From Sulfurimicrobium sp. (GTDB lineage: Bacteria; Pseudomonadota; Gammaproteobacteria; Burkholderiales; Sulfuricellaceae), in the NCBI GenBank assembly GCA_030652035.1, contig JAUSBJ010000028.1, forward strand, positions 1 to 46,081: a DNA stretch of 46,081 nt. Reading direction: 5' to 3'. Positions 25,918 to 34,270 of the stretch are shown here, in pieces. The notes beneath the pieces are model-generated. The model searched no databases, was not told the DNA's origin, and was given only the letters and a program-made list of their open reading frames with translations. A program made the position numbers and the translations under genes. Position 1 is the stretch's first letter. Each line of letters opens with the position of its first letter.

Positions 25918-26161
25918 CCAAGCACAAGCAACTTACCGAGGCGCTGAAAAGCGCACTGCAAGGGTTAGACGAAGAAACGGTGCTGACGTATTTTCGTTTT
26001 ACCATGTAGTTTGCCAAGCGCCACACCTCGGCTTACGAACTGGCCGGGCCGATCTATCTCGTGCTCGACAACAGCCTGATCCAGGCATTCAAGCATCGAT
26101 CGACGAACGCCAAGCGGGCGCTGGATGCGCTGGCCTACGAAACGTTTTGTGGTTTCGTGCG
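25914..26161 (+). pseudogene. Broken ORF after the membrane fusion gene (unknown product)
   Basis: An ATG at 25914 overlaps the stop of the membrane fusion gene (ATGA), the usual junction for a next operon gene. The frame runs 31 codons to a TAG at 26007-26009 and then stays open for about 50 more codons, with credible protein-like sequence (YELAGPIYLVLDNSLIQAFK and beyond). It is cut at 26162 by an IS21-type end. This looks like a real gene inactivated by a nonsense change and an insertion. I do not recognise the family; the LVLDNS motif is weakly reminiscent of the start of PIN-like domains. Confidence 0.5.
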
Positions 26162-26385
26162 TGTTAATCAGCGTGCAAGCGGGCGTCGAGGGTGGCGATC
26201 CGCAACGAGAGGAACGCATCAAGGATGTTAATCAGCGTGCAAAACTGACCAGGAATCCGGGGTAAACAGCGTCCAAATTTGACCACCCCGATTGTGCCAT
26301 CATCCAGCCTTTTGTGCTGGAGCAACCTGGAGTGATCTGCATGGAAACCATCGGCAAGATACGCCGCCGTCACAAGGTCAAGGGC
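26162..26385 (+). mobile_element. IS21-family remnant (terminal repeats plus start of istA)
   Basis: Two identical 17-base copies of TGTTAATCAGCGTGCAA lie at 26162-26178 and 26226-26242. A third related unit (AAACAGCGTCCAAATTTGACC) is near 26263-26283. Repeated units of this kind, with TGACC ends, are the multiple terminal repeats of IS21-family elements. From the ATG at 26341 the frame reads METIGKIRRRHKVKG, the usual beginning of the IstA transposase; similarity ends near 26385. The rest of istA, istB and the other end are missing. Confidence 0.75.
26341..26385 (+). pseudogene. istA fragment (IS21 transposase N-terminus)
   Basis: Only about 15 codons match the start of IS21 IstA (METIGKIRRRHKVKG), where the helix-turn-helix region would begin. 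The frame stays open to 26556, but the later sequence does not look like IstA. Confidence 0.6.
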
Positions 26386-26555
26386 ATTGTGCAGAAGGTG
26401 GGCTTTAACCCTGTCCGCCAGCCTCCTAGGGACGCGGTTTTCCCCGCCATTAAGGAAGGATGCGGGCTGTATTGGTGTTTCTCAGGCATGGGCGCTTGTC
26501 ATTGCGGGATGTCTGCGTTAAGGTCCCCTTTGTTATTCTTTACGCTTAGATTCTA
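26386..26555. other. Intergenic region upstream of asmA
   Basis: No gene that I can support. It probably joins IS debris to the native asmA upstream region. No clear promoter or ribosome-binding site stands out before the asmA ATG at 26556. Confidence 0.5.
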
Positions 26556-28742
26556 ATGAACCGCTACCTAAAATACGGCCTCGCTGCAGTTGCCGGCGTG
26601 GCGCTTCTCTTCGTGCTGTTGCTGGTGACGGTCTCCCTGGTCATCAATCCCAACGATTACAAGCCGCAGATCATCCAGATGGTGAAGGACAAGAAGCAGC
26701 GCACGCTAACGCTGGCCGGCGATATCAAGCTGGCTTTCTTTCCCAGGCTGGGATTCGACCTGGGGCGCGCATCCGTCAGCGAGTTCCAGTCCGACAAGGA
26801 GTTTGCGGCCGTCGATAGCGCACGCCTGTACCTGTCCTGGTGGCCCTTGCTGAAGAAGGAACTGGTGGTGGACCAGGTGCGGGTGGAGGGGTTGCGCGCC
26901 AACCTGGTGCGTTTCAAGGATGGTACGACCAACTTCGACGATCTCTTGAAGAAGGATGAGGAGGACAAGCAACTCAAGTTCGACATCGACAGCGTAAAAA
27001 TCGGCAAGAGCGCGCTGACCTTCAAGGATGAGATGGGCGGGCGGCAGTTCGCCTTGAGCCGGATCGAGCTTAGAACGGGCCGCCTGGCAAATGCCAGGCC
27101 GACCCAGGTGGAGCTGGGTTTCGGCTTGCAGGGGGATAAACCGGGCATCAAGGCGGACGTGAAGCTGGCGACGGAGCTGAGCTTCGATACTGACGCCAAG
27201 CGCTTCTCGCTGCGCGGCATGAATCTCGAAATATTGGGCGAGGCCGCTGGCCTGAGCGGCCTCGCAGCCGGGATCAAGGGCGACCTGGCGTTCGACCAGA
27301 ATAGCGGAGCGCTGCTGGCCGAGAATCTGGCCGTGGCGGTGGCCGGGAAGAAAGGCGCGGACGATGTCGATGTCAGGCTGCTCGCGCCAAAGGTGCAGTG
27401 GACTGCGGACAAGCTGGCAACGGACAAGATCGACCTGGTGGCTACGGTCAAGCGGCCCAAGGGCGAGATGGGCCTGGTTGCCAACCTGCCCGCATTGGCA
27501 GGCGACGGCGAGTCGTTCAGGGCAGGTGTGCTGAACGTCGATTTGAGCCTCTCCCAGGCGGACGGCGAGTACAAGGGCAAGCTGTCCTCGCCGCTTAGCG
27601 GCGATCTCAAGAGCAAGCGTTTTGTCCTTTCAGACATCAAGGCCAATTTGGCTGCAAGCGATGGAAAGATGCCCAGGGGCGGAATGAAGCTGGAGATTGC
27701 CGGCTCCGCCGAGCTGGATGTCGAGCACCAGGATGTGGCGCTGAAGCTGGTCTCCCGGCTTGATGAGAGCACTATCAAGGCAAATCTGGGCGCGAGCCCG
27801 TTCGCGAACCCGCATTTGCGCATTGATGTGGACGTGGATCAGATTGACGTGGACCGCTACCTGCCTCCCAAGGCCAAGGAAGAAAATACGCCAGAGAAGC
27901 CGCTGGATTTCTCGGCGCTGAAGACGCTCAATGCGAGCGGCAGCGTGAAAATCGGCAGCCTCAAGCTGTATAACGTCAAGGCAAGCAATGTCCGGCTGGA
28001 ATTCAGGGCGGGCGATGGCAGGCTGGAAGTGAGCCCGCTGGCCGCCAGTCTGTACCAGGGAGCAGCCAGCGGCAGCCTGTCGCTGAATGCGGCGGGACCC
28101 GCCGTGGCGGTGAGGCAGAATATAACCGGCGTCAGCATCGGCCCCTTGCTGAAAGACGCGCTCGACAAGGACGTGCTTGAGGGCCGGGGCAGCGTGAATA
28201 TCGATGTTTCCGCTCAAGGCAATGCCGTGAGCGCCATGAAAAAATCACTGCAGGGCAAGGCAGCGCTGAATCTGCGCGACGGCGCGGTGAAGGGGATCAA
28301 TATCGCCGCCACCTTGCGCGAAGCCAAATCCCGTCTGGGGGTGTTGAAGGGAGAGAGCGTCCAGGCGGCCAGCGCGAAGGAGCAAACCGACTTCACGGAA
28401 CTGGCGGCCAGCTTCAATATTCAGCGCGGGGTGGCGCACAACGAGGATCTCGCGGCCAAGTCGCCGCTGCTGCGTCTGGCCGGCAATGGAGACATCGATA
28501 TCGGCGCAGAGAGGCTGAATTACCTTGCCAAAGCCACGGTGGTGGGGACATTGAAAGGGCAGGGCGGGCGCGAGCTTGAGGCGCTCAAGGGAGTGACGGT
28601 GCCGGTGCGCATCAGCGGCCCGTTCGCCACGCCGAAATTCGCGCTGGATTTCAATGCGCTGGTCACTGAAAGCGTCAAGCAGGAAGTCAAGGGCCGCGCT
28701 CAGGAAGTGCTGAAAGAAGGGCTCAAGGGCTTGTTCCGCTAA
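26556..28742 (+). CDS. asmA: AsmA family protein
   Basis: A 728-residue inner-membrane-anchored periplasmic protein of the AsmA family, large proteins with a bridge-like fold linked to outer-membrane assembly or lipid transport between membranes. Residues 5-27 form an N-terminal membrane anchor (LAAVAGVALLFVLLLVTVSL), followed by the typical INPNDYKPQI and LTLAGDIKLAFFPRLGFDLG segments. The C-terminal part carries the AsmA domain with the conserved GxGxxNIDVSAQGNAV and LRDGAVKGINIA segments. The stop overlaps the mutY start by one base (TAATG), so the two genes are likely translationally coupled; this asmA-mutY order is known from other Betaproteobacteria. Confidence 0.9.
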   Translation: MNRYLKYGLAAVAGVALLFVLLLVTVSLVINPNDYKPQIIQMVKDKKQRTLTLAGDIKLAFFPRLGFDLGRASVSEFQSDKEFAAVDSARLYLSWWPLLKKELVVDQVRVEGLRANLVRFKDGTTNFDDLLKKDEEDKQLKFDIDSVKIGKSALTFKDEMGGRQFALSRIELRTGRLANARPTQVELGFGLQGDKPGIKADVKLATELSFDTDAKRFSLRGMNLEILGEAAGLSGLAAGIKGDLAFDQNSGALLAENLAVAVAGKKGADDVDVRLLAPKVQWTADKLATDKIDLVATVKRPKGEMGLVANLPALAGDGESFRAGVLNVDLSLSQADGEYKGKLSSPLSGDLKSKRFVLSDIKANLAASDGKMPRGGMKLEIAGSAELDVEHQDVALKLVSRLDESTIKANLGASPFANPHLRIDVDVDQIDVDRYLPPKAKEENTPEKPLDFSALKTLNASGSVKIGSLKLYNVKASNVRLEFRAGDGRLEVSPLAASLYQGAASGSLSLNAAGPAVAVRQNITGVSIGPLLKDALDKDVLEGRGSVNIDVSAQGNAVSAMKKSLQGKAALNLRDGAVKGINIAATLREAKSRLGVLKGESVQAASAKEQTDFTELAASFNIQRGVAHNEDLAAKSPLLRLAGNGDIDIGAERLNYLAKATVVGTLKGQGGRELEALKGVTVPVRISGPFATPKFALDFNALVTESVKQEVKGRAQEVLKEGLKGLFR

Positions 28743-29800
28743 TGTCCGCATTCGCGCAGCAACTGATCTGCTGGCACAAGCAGCATGGCCGCCACGGCCT
28801 GCCCTGGCAGGGCAGCCGCGATCCCTATGCCGTGTGGCTGTCGGAGATCATGTTGCAGCAAACCCAGGTGTCCAGCGTCATTCCCTACTACCGGCGTTTC
28901 CTGGGAAGCTTTCCGGATATCGCCGCGCTTGCCGCCGCAGAGGGGGACGAGGTGCTGGCGCACTGGAGCGGCCTGGGCTACTACTCGCGGGCGCGCAACC
29001 TGCACCGGGCTGCGCAGATCATGGCGGAACAACATGCAGGCGAATTTCCACGCGAATTCGAGCACATACAGGCACTGCCGGGCATAGGCCGCTCAACCGC
29101 GGCGGCCATCAGCGCCTTTGCCTTCGGCGCGCGCCGGGCGATCCTCGACGGCAACGTGAAGCGGGTGCTGGCGCGTTATCTGGCGGTGGCGGGCTATCCG
29201 GGCGAAAAAAAAGTCGAGGATTTGCTTTGGCGCCACGCCGAAGCCCTGCTGCCCGAGAACGGAATCGAAATCTATACCCAGGCCTTGATGGATCTGGGCG
29301 CCACCCTCTGCAAGCGCGGAAAGCCGGAATGCGCAAGCTGCCCGGTCAGCGCGGATTGTATCGCCCGTCAGCAGGGCCGCCAGGGGGTATTTCCCCAGCC
29401 CCGGCCGCGCAAGTCGCTGCCCGAGAAGGCGACCACCATGCTGCTTTTCATGCGCCAGGGCGAGATTTTCCTGGAAAAGCGCCCCCCGGCCGGAATCTGG
29501 GGCGGCTTGTGGAGTTTCCCTGAAAGCGATGGAACCGAAGACGCGCAGCGGCAAGGAGAAATGCGCTTCGGCTTCGAGAGCGGCCCGCCCGAGCCCGCGC
29601 CCGTCATGCGGCACGTGTTCACCCATTTTCGCCTGCATATCCAGCCCCTGCTCATTAATGTCAGGCGCATCCGTCCCGGTGCGCGCCAGCAGGATGGGGT
29701 GTGGCTGACTGTCGATGATGCCATGGAAGTGGCTATTCCAACCCCGGTGCGCAAGCTGCTTGCAGGCTTGGGAAGGCCGGAGCGAAAGGGCCTTAGCTGA
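28742..29800 (+). CDS. mutY: A/G-specific adenine DNA glycosylase MutY
   Basis: Base-excision repair enzyme that removes adenine mispaired with 8-oxoguanine. It has 352 residues, normal for the family. Residues seen: catalytic Glu35 in LSEIMLQQTQV, helix-hairpin-helix LPGIGRSTAAAI, catalytic Asp136 in ILDGNVKRVLAR, and the [4Fe-4S] loop Cys190-x6-Cys197-x2-Cys200-x5-Cys206. The C-terminal half is the NUDIX-like 8-oxoG recognition domain (LLFMRQGEIFLEKRPPAGIW). The start overlaps the asmA stop by one base. The 3' end overlaps the convergent acyltransferase gene by 8 bases. Confidence 0.97.
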   Translation: MSAFAQQLICWHKQHGRHGLPWQGSRDPYAVWLSEIMLQQTQVSSVIPYYRRFLGSFPDIAALAAAEGDEVLAHWSGLGYYSRARNLHRAAQIMAEQHAGEFPREFEHIQALPGIGRSTAAAISAFAFGARRAILDGNVKRVLARYLAVAGYPGEKKVEDLLWRHAEALLPENGIEIYTQALMDLGATLCKRGKPECASCPVSADCIARQQGRQGVFPQPRPRKSLPEKATTMLLFMRQGEIFLEKRPPAGIWGGLWSFPESDGTEDAQRQGEMRFGFESGPPEPAPVMRHVFTHFRLHIQPLLINVRRIRPGARQQDGVWLTVDDAMEVAIPTPVRKLLAGLGRPERKGLS

Positions 29801-30899
29801 TTCCAGATGCTGCCAGCAAGCCGCTGGACAGAAAACCGGCGGGTAATAGCAGGTGTATCTTTTTGGAGAACGGCCGGTTTTCAACCCATGTATAAAACAG
29901 CCCGCCTCCCAGGATGCTGATGCCGATGGCCAGCAGCATCCCTAATGCGTTGGCAACAGGCTGCTGCGGGAAGATGTGGAAGAAAGTGGCATTGACCAGC
30001 AGGAGCAGGGGGAAGTGGACCAGGAAGACGGAAAATGAAATGCGCCCAAGATAAGCCAGGGGACGGAAGGCGGCCCAGTTTCCCATAGTGCTGGATGGTT
30101 TTGACAGGGCCAGTGCCAGCATCAAAATGCCGGCGACAGCAATGCGTTCGCGGAATTCCACCAGCAGAGCCGCAATTGCCAGTGCGACCAGCAATCCCAG
30201 CCAGAGTTTGCTGTGGCGCCTATTGGAAGCCCAGTAGCCCAGCATCCCGAGGCCGTATGAGCCAAAAAAATAGACTGCGGACTGGTCCCAGGCGTGATTC
30301 CGGTTGAACACGAACAGAGAGGACAGCGTTAAGGCTGCAACCAGCAGCGGCGCCGTTGCCCTGATTTTTTCGGACGGAAAGCCGACCCGCCTGGGGAGCC
30401 AGAGCACGAGGGCGGTAAGGGCGAAGAGTTGGAAGTCGATTGCGATATACCAGACGCCCGCTGACAGGGCTTCCTGGTGCAGCAGGTCCTGCAGCAACAG
30501 GGCATGGGCAAGCAGTTGAGGAATGCTCGGCGCAGCCGGAATGGAATCGTGGTTCATCCACTCCCTTGCCAGTGCGGCACAGCCAATCGCAAGCATCAGA
30601 GCGACAAGATAAGGGACGGCCAGCCGCACATAGCGTTGCCCGATGATCGGCCAGGGGGAGGCGACAAGCGACTCCCCATGCGGGGCAAATTTACGGGCCG
30701 CCAGAAATCCGGCCATGACAAAAAAGGCTTGCACCGCCATCCGCCCGTACTGGTATAACCAGTCGATCAGGCCGGGAAAGAGCGGATATGCTACATCCGA
30801 CATGGGGCCGTAGGCCGCGAGGTGATGCATTACAATCATCAGGCAGGCGATGGCTTTGAATGCGTCCAAAACAGGCATTCTAGAAACGTCAGGTCGCAT
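29793..30899 (-). CDS. Acyltransferase 3 family membrane protein (OafA-like)
   Basis: Integral membrane O-acyltransferase of the acyltransferase-3 family, which acetylates or acylates surface polysaccharides or other glycans. From the ATG at 30899 it is 368 residues with about ten hydrophobic segments. The start of the domain, PVLDAFKAIACLMIVMHHL, has the family-typical R/DAxKA and the catalytic-type His near the first helix; another typical part is RISFSVFLVHFPLLLL near the C-terminus. A longer frame to 31010 adds 37 residues without membrane character, so 30899 (GAAG upstream) is preferred. It is convergent with mutY and stands alone. Confidence 0.85.
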   Translation of the reverse strand: MRPDVSRMPVLDAFKAIACLMIVMHHLAAYGPMSDVAYPLFPGLIDWLYQYGRMAVQAFFVMAGFLAARKFAPHGESLVASPWPIIGQRYVRLAVPYLVALMLAIGCAALAREWMNHDSIPAAPSIPQLLAHALLLQDLLHQEALSAGVWYIAIDFQLFALTALVLWLPRRVGFPSEKIRATAPLLVAALTLSSLFVFNRNHAWDQSAVYFFGSYGLGMLGYWASNRRHSKLWLGLLVALAIAALLVEFRERIAVAGILMLALALSKPSSTMGNWAAFRPLAYLGRISFSVFLVHFPLLLLVNATFFHIFPQQPVANALGMLLAIGISILGGGLFYTWVENRPFSKKIHLLLPAGFLSSGLLAASGIS

Positions 30900-31261
30900 G
30901 ATCTTCACTGGAAAAAATTCGCTTGAAACCGGTTTCCACGCCCTATCCGGACCGCCAGAAGCGAAGCCGGGTGTCTGGCGATGCGTGGCGCGGATAGCCT
31001 CGGCACTCAACTATGCCGAATTAAGGGAGGCATGGATTCGTGCAAAGCGGGTGACTAAAAATATATACCGTGCAAGCCGTCCGGGTTGGGGGCGAGCCGG
31101 CAGCAAGAAGCAGCGGCAGCCCAGAACACACGCTTTCCGGGTTTGCACGGGCGCGCATTCTAGCGGGTATTGCAATATTATGAAACGCTAATTTAGCGTT
31201 GCTGGGGCGAGGAGGCCCGGGCAGGGGGACTTTTGGCCCTGTGCCCTTTGTGGTTCTGGGT
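30900..31261. other. Intergenic region upstream of the acyltransferase gene
   Basis: About 360 bases with no supportable gene. It holds the leader of the minus-strand acyltransferase gene and the 3' flank of the minus-strand S24 gene, and contains the 17-base palindrome at 31184-31200. Confidence 0.6.
31184..31200. promoter_or_regulatory. 17-bp perfect palindrome, possible operator
   Basis: AACGCTAA-T-TTAGCGTT is a perfect inverted repeat with a one-base centre, too tight for an RNA hairpin and more like a protein-binding site. It lies downstream of the S24-like gene and about 285 bases upstream of the acyltransferase start. Confidence 0.4.
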
Positions 31262-31624
31262 TTAAATGTAGGATTTCATCGAACTGCGCTTGCCGGGCTT
31301 TTTCTTCTGGATGACCACGCCCTTGACCGCTTCCGGGCCGGAAATCTGTTCGGTGGGGTACAGATCGTTGAGCGCATTCAGATACCATTTGTCGTCGCGG
31401 ATCAGCAATTGGCGGAAAGTGTATTCCTCGTTGTGGAAAGCGACCACGAAGGAGCCGTCCTTGGCCAGGCCTTCCGGCTCGACCACGATGATGTCGCCGT
31501 TCTCGAATTCGGGCAGCATGCTGTCGCCCAGCACCATCAGGGCATAGGGTTCGCCGCTGGAGCAGGCGTCGGTGGCTTCGTCTTCATGCGCGTCGTGAAT
31601 GGGGATAATTTTCTTGGTCTGCAT
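31262..31624 (-). CDS. S24/LexA-fold protein without DNA-binding domain
   Basis: A 120-residue protein made almost entirely of the S24 (LexA/UmuD C-terminal) fold. The serine region is clear: VLGDSMLPEFENGDIIVVEP with Ser35. The segment that carries the catalytic Lys in LexA (TVKRL) reads TFRQL here, with Arg71 in place of Lys, so self-cleavage is doubtful. There is no helix-turn-helix. The N-terminus is a short acidic segment, and the C-terminus is basic (QKKKPGKRSSMKSYI). The ATG at 31624 is preferred over a TTG seven codons upstream; AGGA lies about 10 bases before it. It is divergent from tatD. Confidence 0.8.
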   Translation of the reverse strand: MQTKKIIPIHDAHEDEATDACSSGEPYALMVLGDSMLPEFENGDIIVVEPEGLAKDGSFVVAFHNEEYTFRQLLIRDDKWYLNALNDLYPTEQISGPEAVKGVVIQKKKPGKRSSMKSYI

Positions 31625-31899
31625 ATTCTTGAAATCCTGAATCAATAGGGCCGATGCTACACTGTTGAACCCGGATTATCCATTGGGCGGCGCTTTGCAC
31701 CTACGCGATTGCTGGCGGCCGGTTTGCGGCCATTTTTGCCGCTTGTTCGTTGTCCATGTTTGTTCCATGGACTTCACGCAAGCATCAAAAATGTCTCGCA
31801 ACCCGCCTCGCCATCATCTCGCGTCCTCATGGATGATCCGGGTTAAAAACGCTTGTTGCAACGAAATGGTGATCACTCCAGTGTATTGCAAGTCTAGTC
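31625..31899. other. Divergent intergenic region between the S24 gene and tatD
   Basis: No supportable gene. It should contain promoters for both divergent genes. An inverted repeat GTCCATG-7-CATGGAC lies at 31752-31772. No clear -10/-35 pair can be named. Confidence 0.5.
31752..31772. promoter_or_regulatory. Inverted repeat in the divergent promoter region
   Basis: Perfect 7-base arms GTCCATG and CATGGAC separated by 7 bases, midway between the S24 gene and tatD. The dyad is a possible operator; no bound protein can be inferred. Confidence 0.35.
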
Positions 31900-32664
31900 A
31901 TGTTGATTGATACCCACTGCCACCTCGATGCCGCCGAGTTCGACCTGGACCGCGACCAGGTGGCGGCTGCCGCGCGCGCGGAAGGGGTCGAAATCCAGAT
32001 CGTTCCGGCGGTGGAAAAGGGTAATTTCACGGCGGTGCTGGATTGCTGCAAGCGCTACCCCGGGTGCTTCCCGGCGCTGGGCATTCACCCCATGTATGTC
32101 GATCGTTCTCAGCCCGCAGATATTGACAGCTTGCGCGCCGCCGTGGCGCGCGAGAAGCCGGTGGCCATCGGTGAAATCGGACTGGATTTTTTTGTGCCCG
32201 ATTACGACCCTGAATTGCAGGAATTCTATTTTTCCGAACAGCTGAAAATTGCCCGGGATGCGGGCTTGCCGGTCCTGCTGCATATCCGCCGCGCGCAGGA
32301 CCCGATCCTCAAGCATCTGCGCCGCATCCGGGTATGCGGCGGTATCGCCCATGCCTTCAACGGCAGCCGCCAGCAGGCGGACGAATTCATCAAGCTGGGC
32401 TTCAAGCTGGGCTTCGGCGGCGCCATGACCTACCCGCGCGCCACCCGTCTGCGCGAACTGGCTGCCACCTTGCCGCTGGAAGCCATCGTGCTGGAAACCG
32501 ATGCGCCGGACATGGCGCCGGCCTGGATTGGAAAGGGTCGCAATAGCCCCGAGTATCTGCCGCAAATCGCACAGGCTTTGGCCGAACTGCGCGGCATTAC
32601 GCTCGATGAAGTGGCGCTGGCGACGAGCGCCAATGCGCGCGCCGTGGTGAAAGGGCTGCCATGA
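31900..32664 (+). CDS. TatD family metal-dependent hydrolase (DNase)
   Basis: A 254-residue TIM-barrel metallohydrolase of the TatD/YcfH/YjjV group, metal-dependent nucleases implicated in DNA repair and RNA turnover. The ligands expected in the family are visible: THCHLD (His6, His8), GEIGLDFF (Glu), LLHIRRAQD (His), GIAHAFNGS (His) and LETDAPDM (Asp). The ATG at 31900 begins directly with MLIDTHCHLD, as is normal. It overlaps the next gene by 4 bases (ATGA) and starts a four-gene overlapping set. Confidence 0.93.
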   Translation: MLIDTHCHLDAAEFDLDRDQVAAAARAEGVEIQIVPAVEKGNFTAVLDCCKRYPGCFPALGIHPMYVDRSQPADIDSLRAAVAREKPVAIGEIGLDFFVPDYDPELQEFYFSEQLKIARDAGLPVLLHIRRAQDPILKHLRRIRVCGGIAHAFNGSRQQADEFIKLGFKLGFGGAMTYPRATRLRELAATLPLEAIVLETDAPDMAPAWIGKGRNSPEYLPQIAQALAELRGITLDEVALATSANARAVVKGLP

Positions 32665-33545
32665 GCACGGTCAGGAATATGGCCCTGCTTTCGATTGCGG
32701 CGGCTATCGTGACGCTGGTAATGAAGTTCGGCGCTTTTTACCTCACCGGCTCGGTGAGCCTGTTTTCCGATGCGGTCGAGTCCCTGGTCAACCTGGCGGC
32801 GGGCCTGATGGCTTTCTGGATGCTGACCATTGCGGCGCGTCCGGCGGATGCCGGGCATGCCTATGGGCACGACAAGGCGGAGTATTTTTCCAGCGGCGTC
32901 GAGGGCGCGTTGATCCTGGTGGCAGCGATTTCGATTATTTATGCCGCTGTGGAGCGTTTTGTTCATCCCGCGCCTTTGTCTCATCTTGGCCCTGGTTTGC
33001 TGGTCTCCGGGCTGGCTGCACTGGTGAATCTGGCCGTGGCACGCATGCTGCTCAAAGTGGCGCGGGAAGAGGACAGCATTACCCTGGAGGCGGATGCCAG
33101 GCACCTGCTCACCGACGTCTGGACCTCCGTGGGCGTGCTGGGGGGGTTGGGTGTGGTGATGTTCGCGCCCCCTGCGTGGCAGGTGCTCGACCCGGCCATG
33201 GCGGTGGCGGTCGCACTCAATATCGTGCTGACCGGTGTGAACCTGCTGCGCCGTTCCCTGGATGGCTTGATGGATGCGGCCTTGCCGGAACAGGAAATTC
33301 GCTCCATCGAGGCTATAATCAACGCCGCGCTGCCAACCGGGGCCTCTTTCCATGACTTGCGCAGCCGCAAGGCGGGGCCGCGGCGCTTTGCCGAGTTTCA
33401 TTTGCTGGTGCCGGGCGAGACCAGCGTCCGGGTGTCCCACGAACTATGCGACCGTATTGAAGATGCGATCGGGCGTGAGTTGGCGCAAATCTCGGTCATT
33501 ATTCACGTTGAACCCACTGAAACCCATTCTGGAGAAAGTTCATGA
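32661..33545 (+). CDS. Cation diffusion facilitator (CDF) family transporter
   Basis: A 294-residue inner-membrane divalent cation/proton antiporter. The first 200 residues hold six hydrophobic segments and the rest forms the cytoplasmic metal-binding domain. In the second helix the metal-site motif reads ESLVN rather than the DSLVD of FieF, a variant of a CDF subgroup, so the transported metal is uncertain. YGHDKAEYF is the conserved histidine motif after helix 2. It overlaps tatD upstream and tcdA downstream by 4 bases each. Confidence 0.9.
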   Translation: MSTVRNMALLSIAAAIVTLVMKFGAFYLTGSVSLFSDAVESLVNLAAGLMAFWMLTIAARPADAGHAYGHDKAEYFSSGVEGALILVAAISIIYAAVERFVHPAPLSHLGPGLLVSGLAALVNLAVARMLLKVAREEDSITLEADARHLLTDVWTSVGVLGGLGVVMFAPPAWQVLDPAMAVAVALNIVLTGVNLLRRSLDGLMDAALPEQEIRSIEAIINAALPTGASFHDLRSRKAGPRRFAEFHLLVPGETSVRVSHELCDRIEDAIGRELAQISVIIHVEPTETHSGESS

Positions 33546-34270
33546 ACGGCTTGTTGCCCCAATTCGAGCGTACGCACATCCTGCTGGGTGATAGCGGCTT
33601 GGCCAAGCTTGCCCAGAAACATGTGTTTGTCGCCGGGCTGGGCGGCGTCGGCTCCTACTGCGCCGAGGCCCTGGCGCGTGGCGGTGTGGGGCGTTTGACG
33701 CTGCTCGACCATGATGTGGTGGCCGTAAGCAATATCAACCGTCAGCTTCAGGCGCTGCTCTCTACCGTTGGTCAACCCAAGGTCGAGTTGATGCGGGCGC
33801 GCATCATGGACATCAACCCTGATTGCCAGCTGGAGGTCATGCGCACTTTCCTGAACACTGAGAATGTCAATGAACTGGTGCCGGACTGCGATTATGTGGT
33901 GGACGCGATCGATTCCCTCGCCTGCAAGGTGGCGCTGGTGGGCGAGAGCGTGAAACGCGGCCTCAGGGTGGCCTCCAGCATGGGGGCGGGTAACCGGCTC
34001 GATCCAGGGAAGATCAAGCTTGCCGACATCAGCAAGACGGAAATGTGCCCACTGGCAAAGCAGATGCGCAAGCGCCTCAATCGTCACTATGACTTGCGCA
34101 AGGGCGTGTTGACCGTGTTCTCCGATGAACAGCCGCGCGCGCCGCTGCCGCCTCAGCCGGTGGACGGGCCAGGACGGGCGCGGGCGGTGAACGGCACCAT
34201 CAGCTATATGCCTCCGCTTTACGGGCTGATGCTGGCAGGGGCCGTGATCAAGGCGTTGCTGGAATCATGA
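33542..34270 (+). CDS. tcdA: tRNA threonylcarbamoyladenosine dehydratase (ThiF/E1-like)
   Basis: E1-like enzyme that cyclises the t6A37 modification of tRNA to ct6A using ATP. It has 242 residues. The nucleotide-binding motif AGLGGVGSYCAEALARGGVG, the LLDHDVVAVSNINRQ segment, VVDAIDSLACKVAL, and the TcdA-typical GAGNRLDPGKIKLADISKTE segment are all present. The start overlaps the CDF gene stop (ATGA) and the stop overlaps mobA. Confidence 0.92.
   Translation: MNGLLPQFERTHILLGDSGLAKLAQKHVFVAGLGGVGSYCAEALARGGVGRLTLLDHDVVAVSNINRQLQALLSTVGQPKVELMRARIMDINPDCQLEVMRTFLNTENVNELVPDCDYVVDAIDSLACKVALVGESVKRGLRVASSMGAGNRLDPGKIKLADISKTEMCPLAKQMRKRLNRHYDLRKGVLTVFSDEQPRAPLPPQPVDGPGRARAVNGTISYMPPLYGLMLAGAVIKALLES

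Noticed and set aside
31070..31260. Possible hairpin terminators downstream of the S24 gene
   Set aside because: The GC-rich inverted segments are imperfect and lack a T-run on the minus strand.
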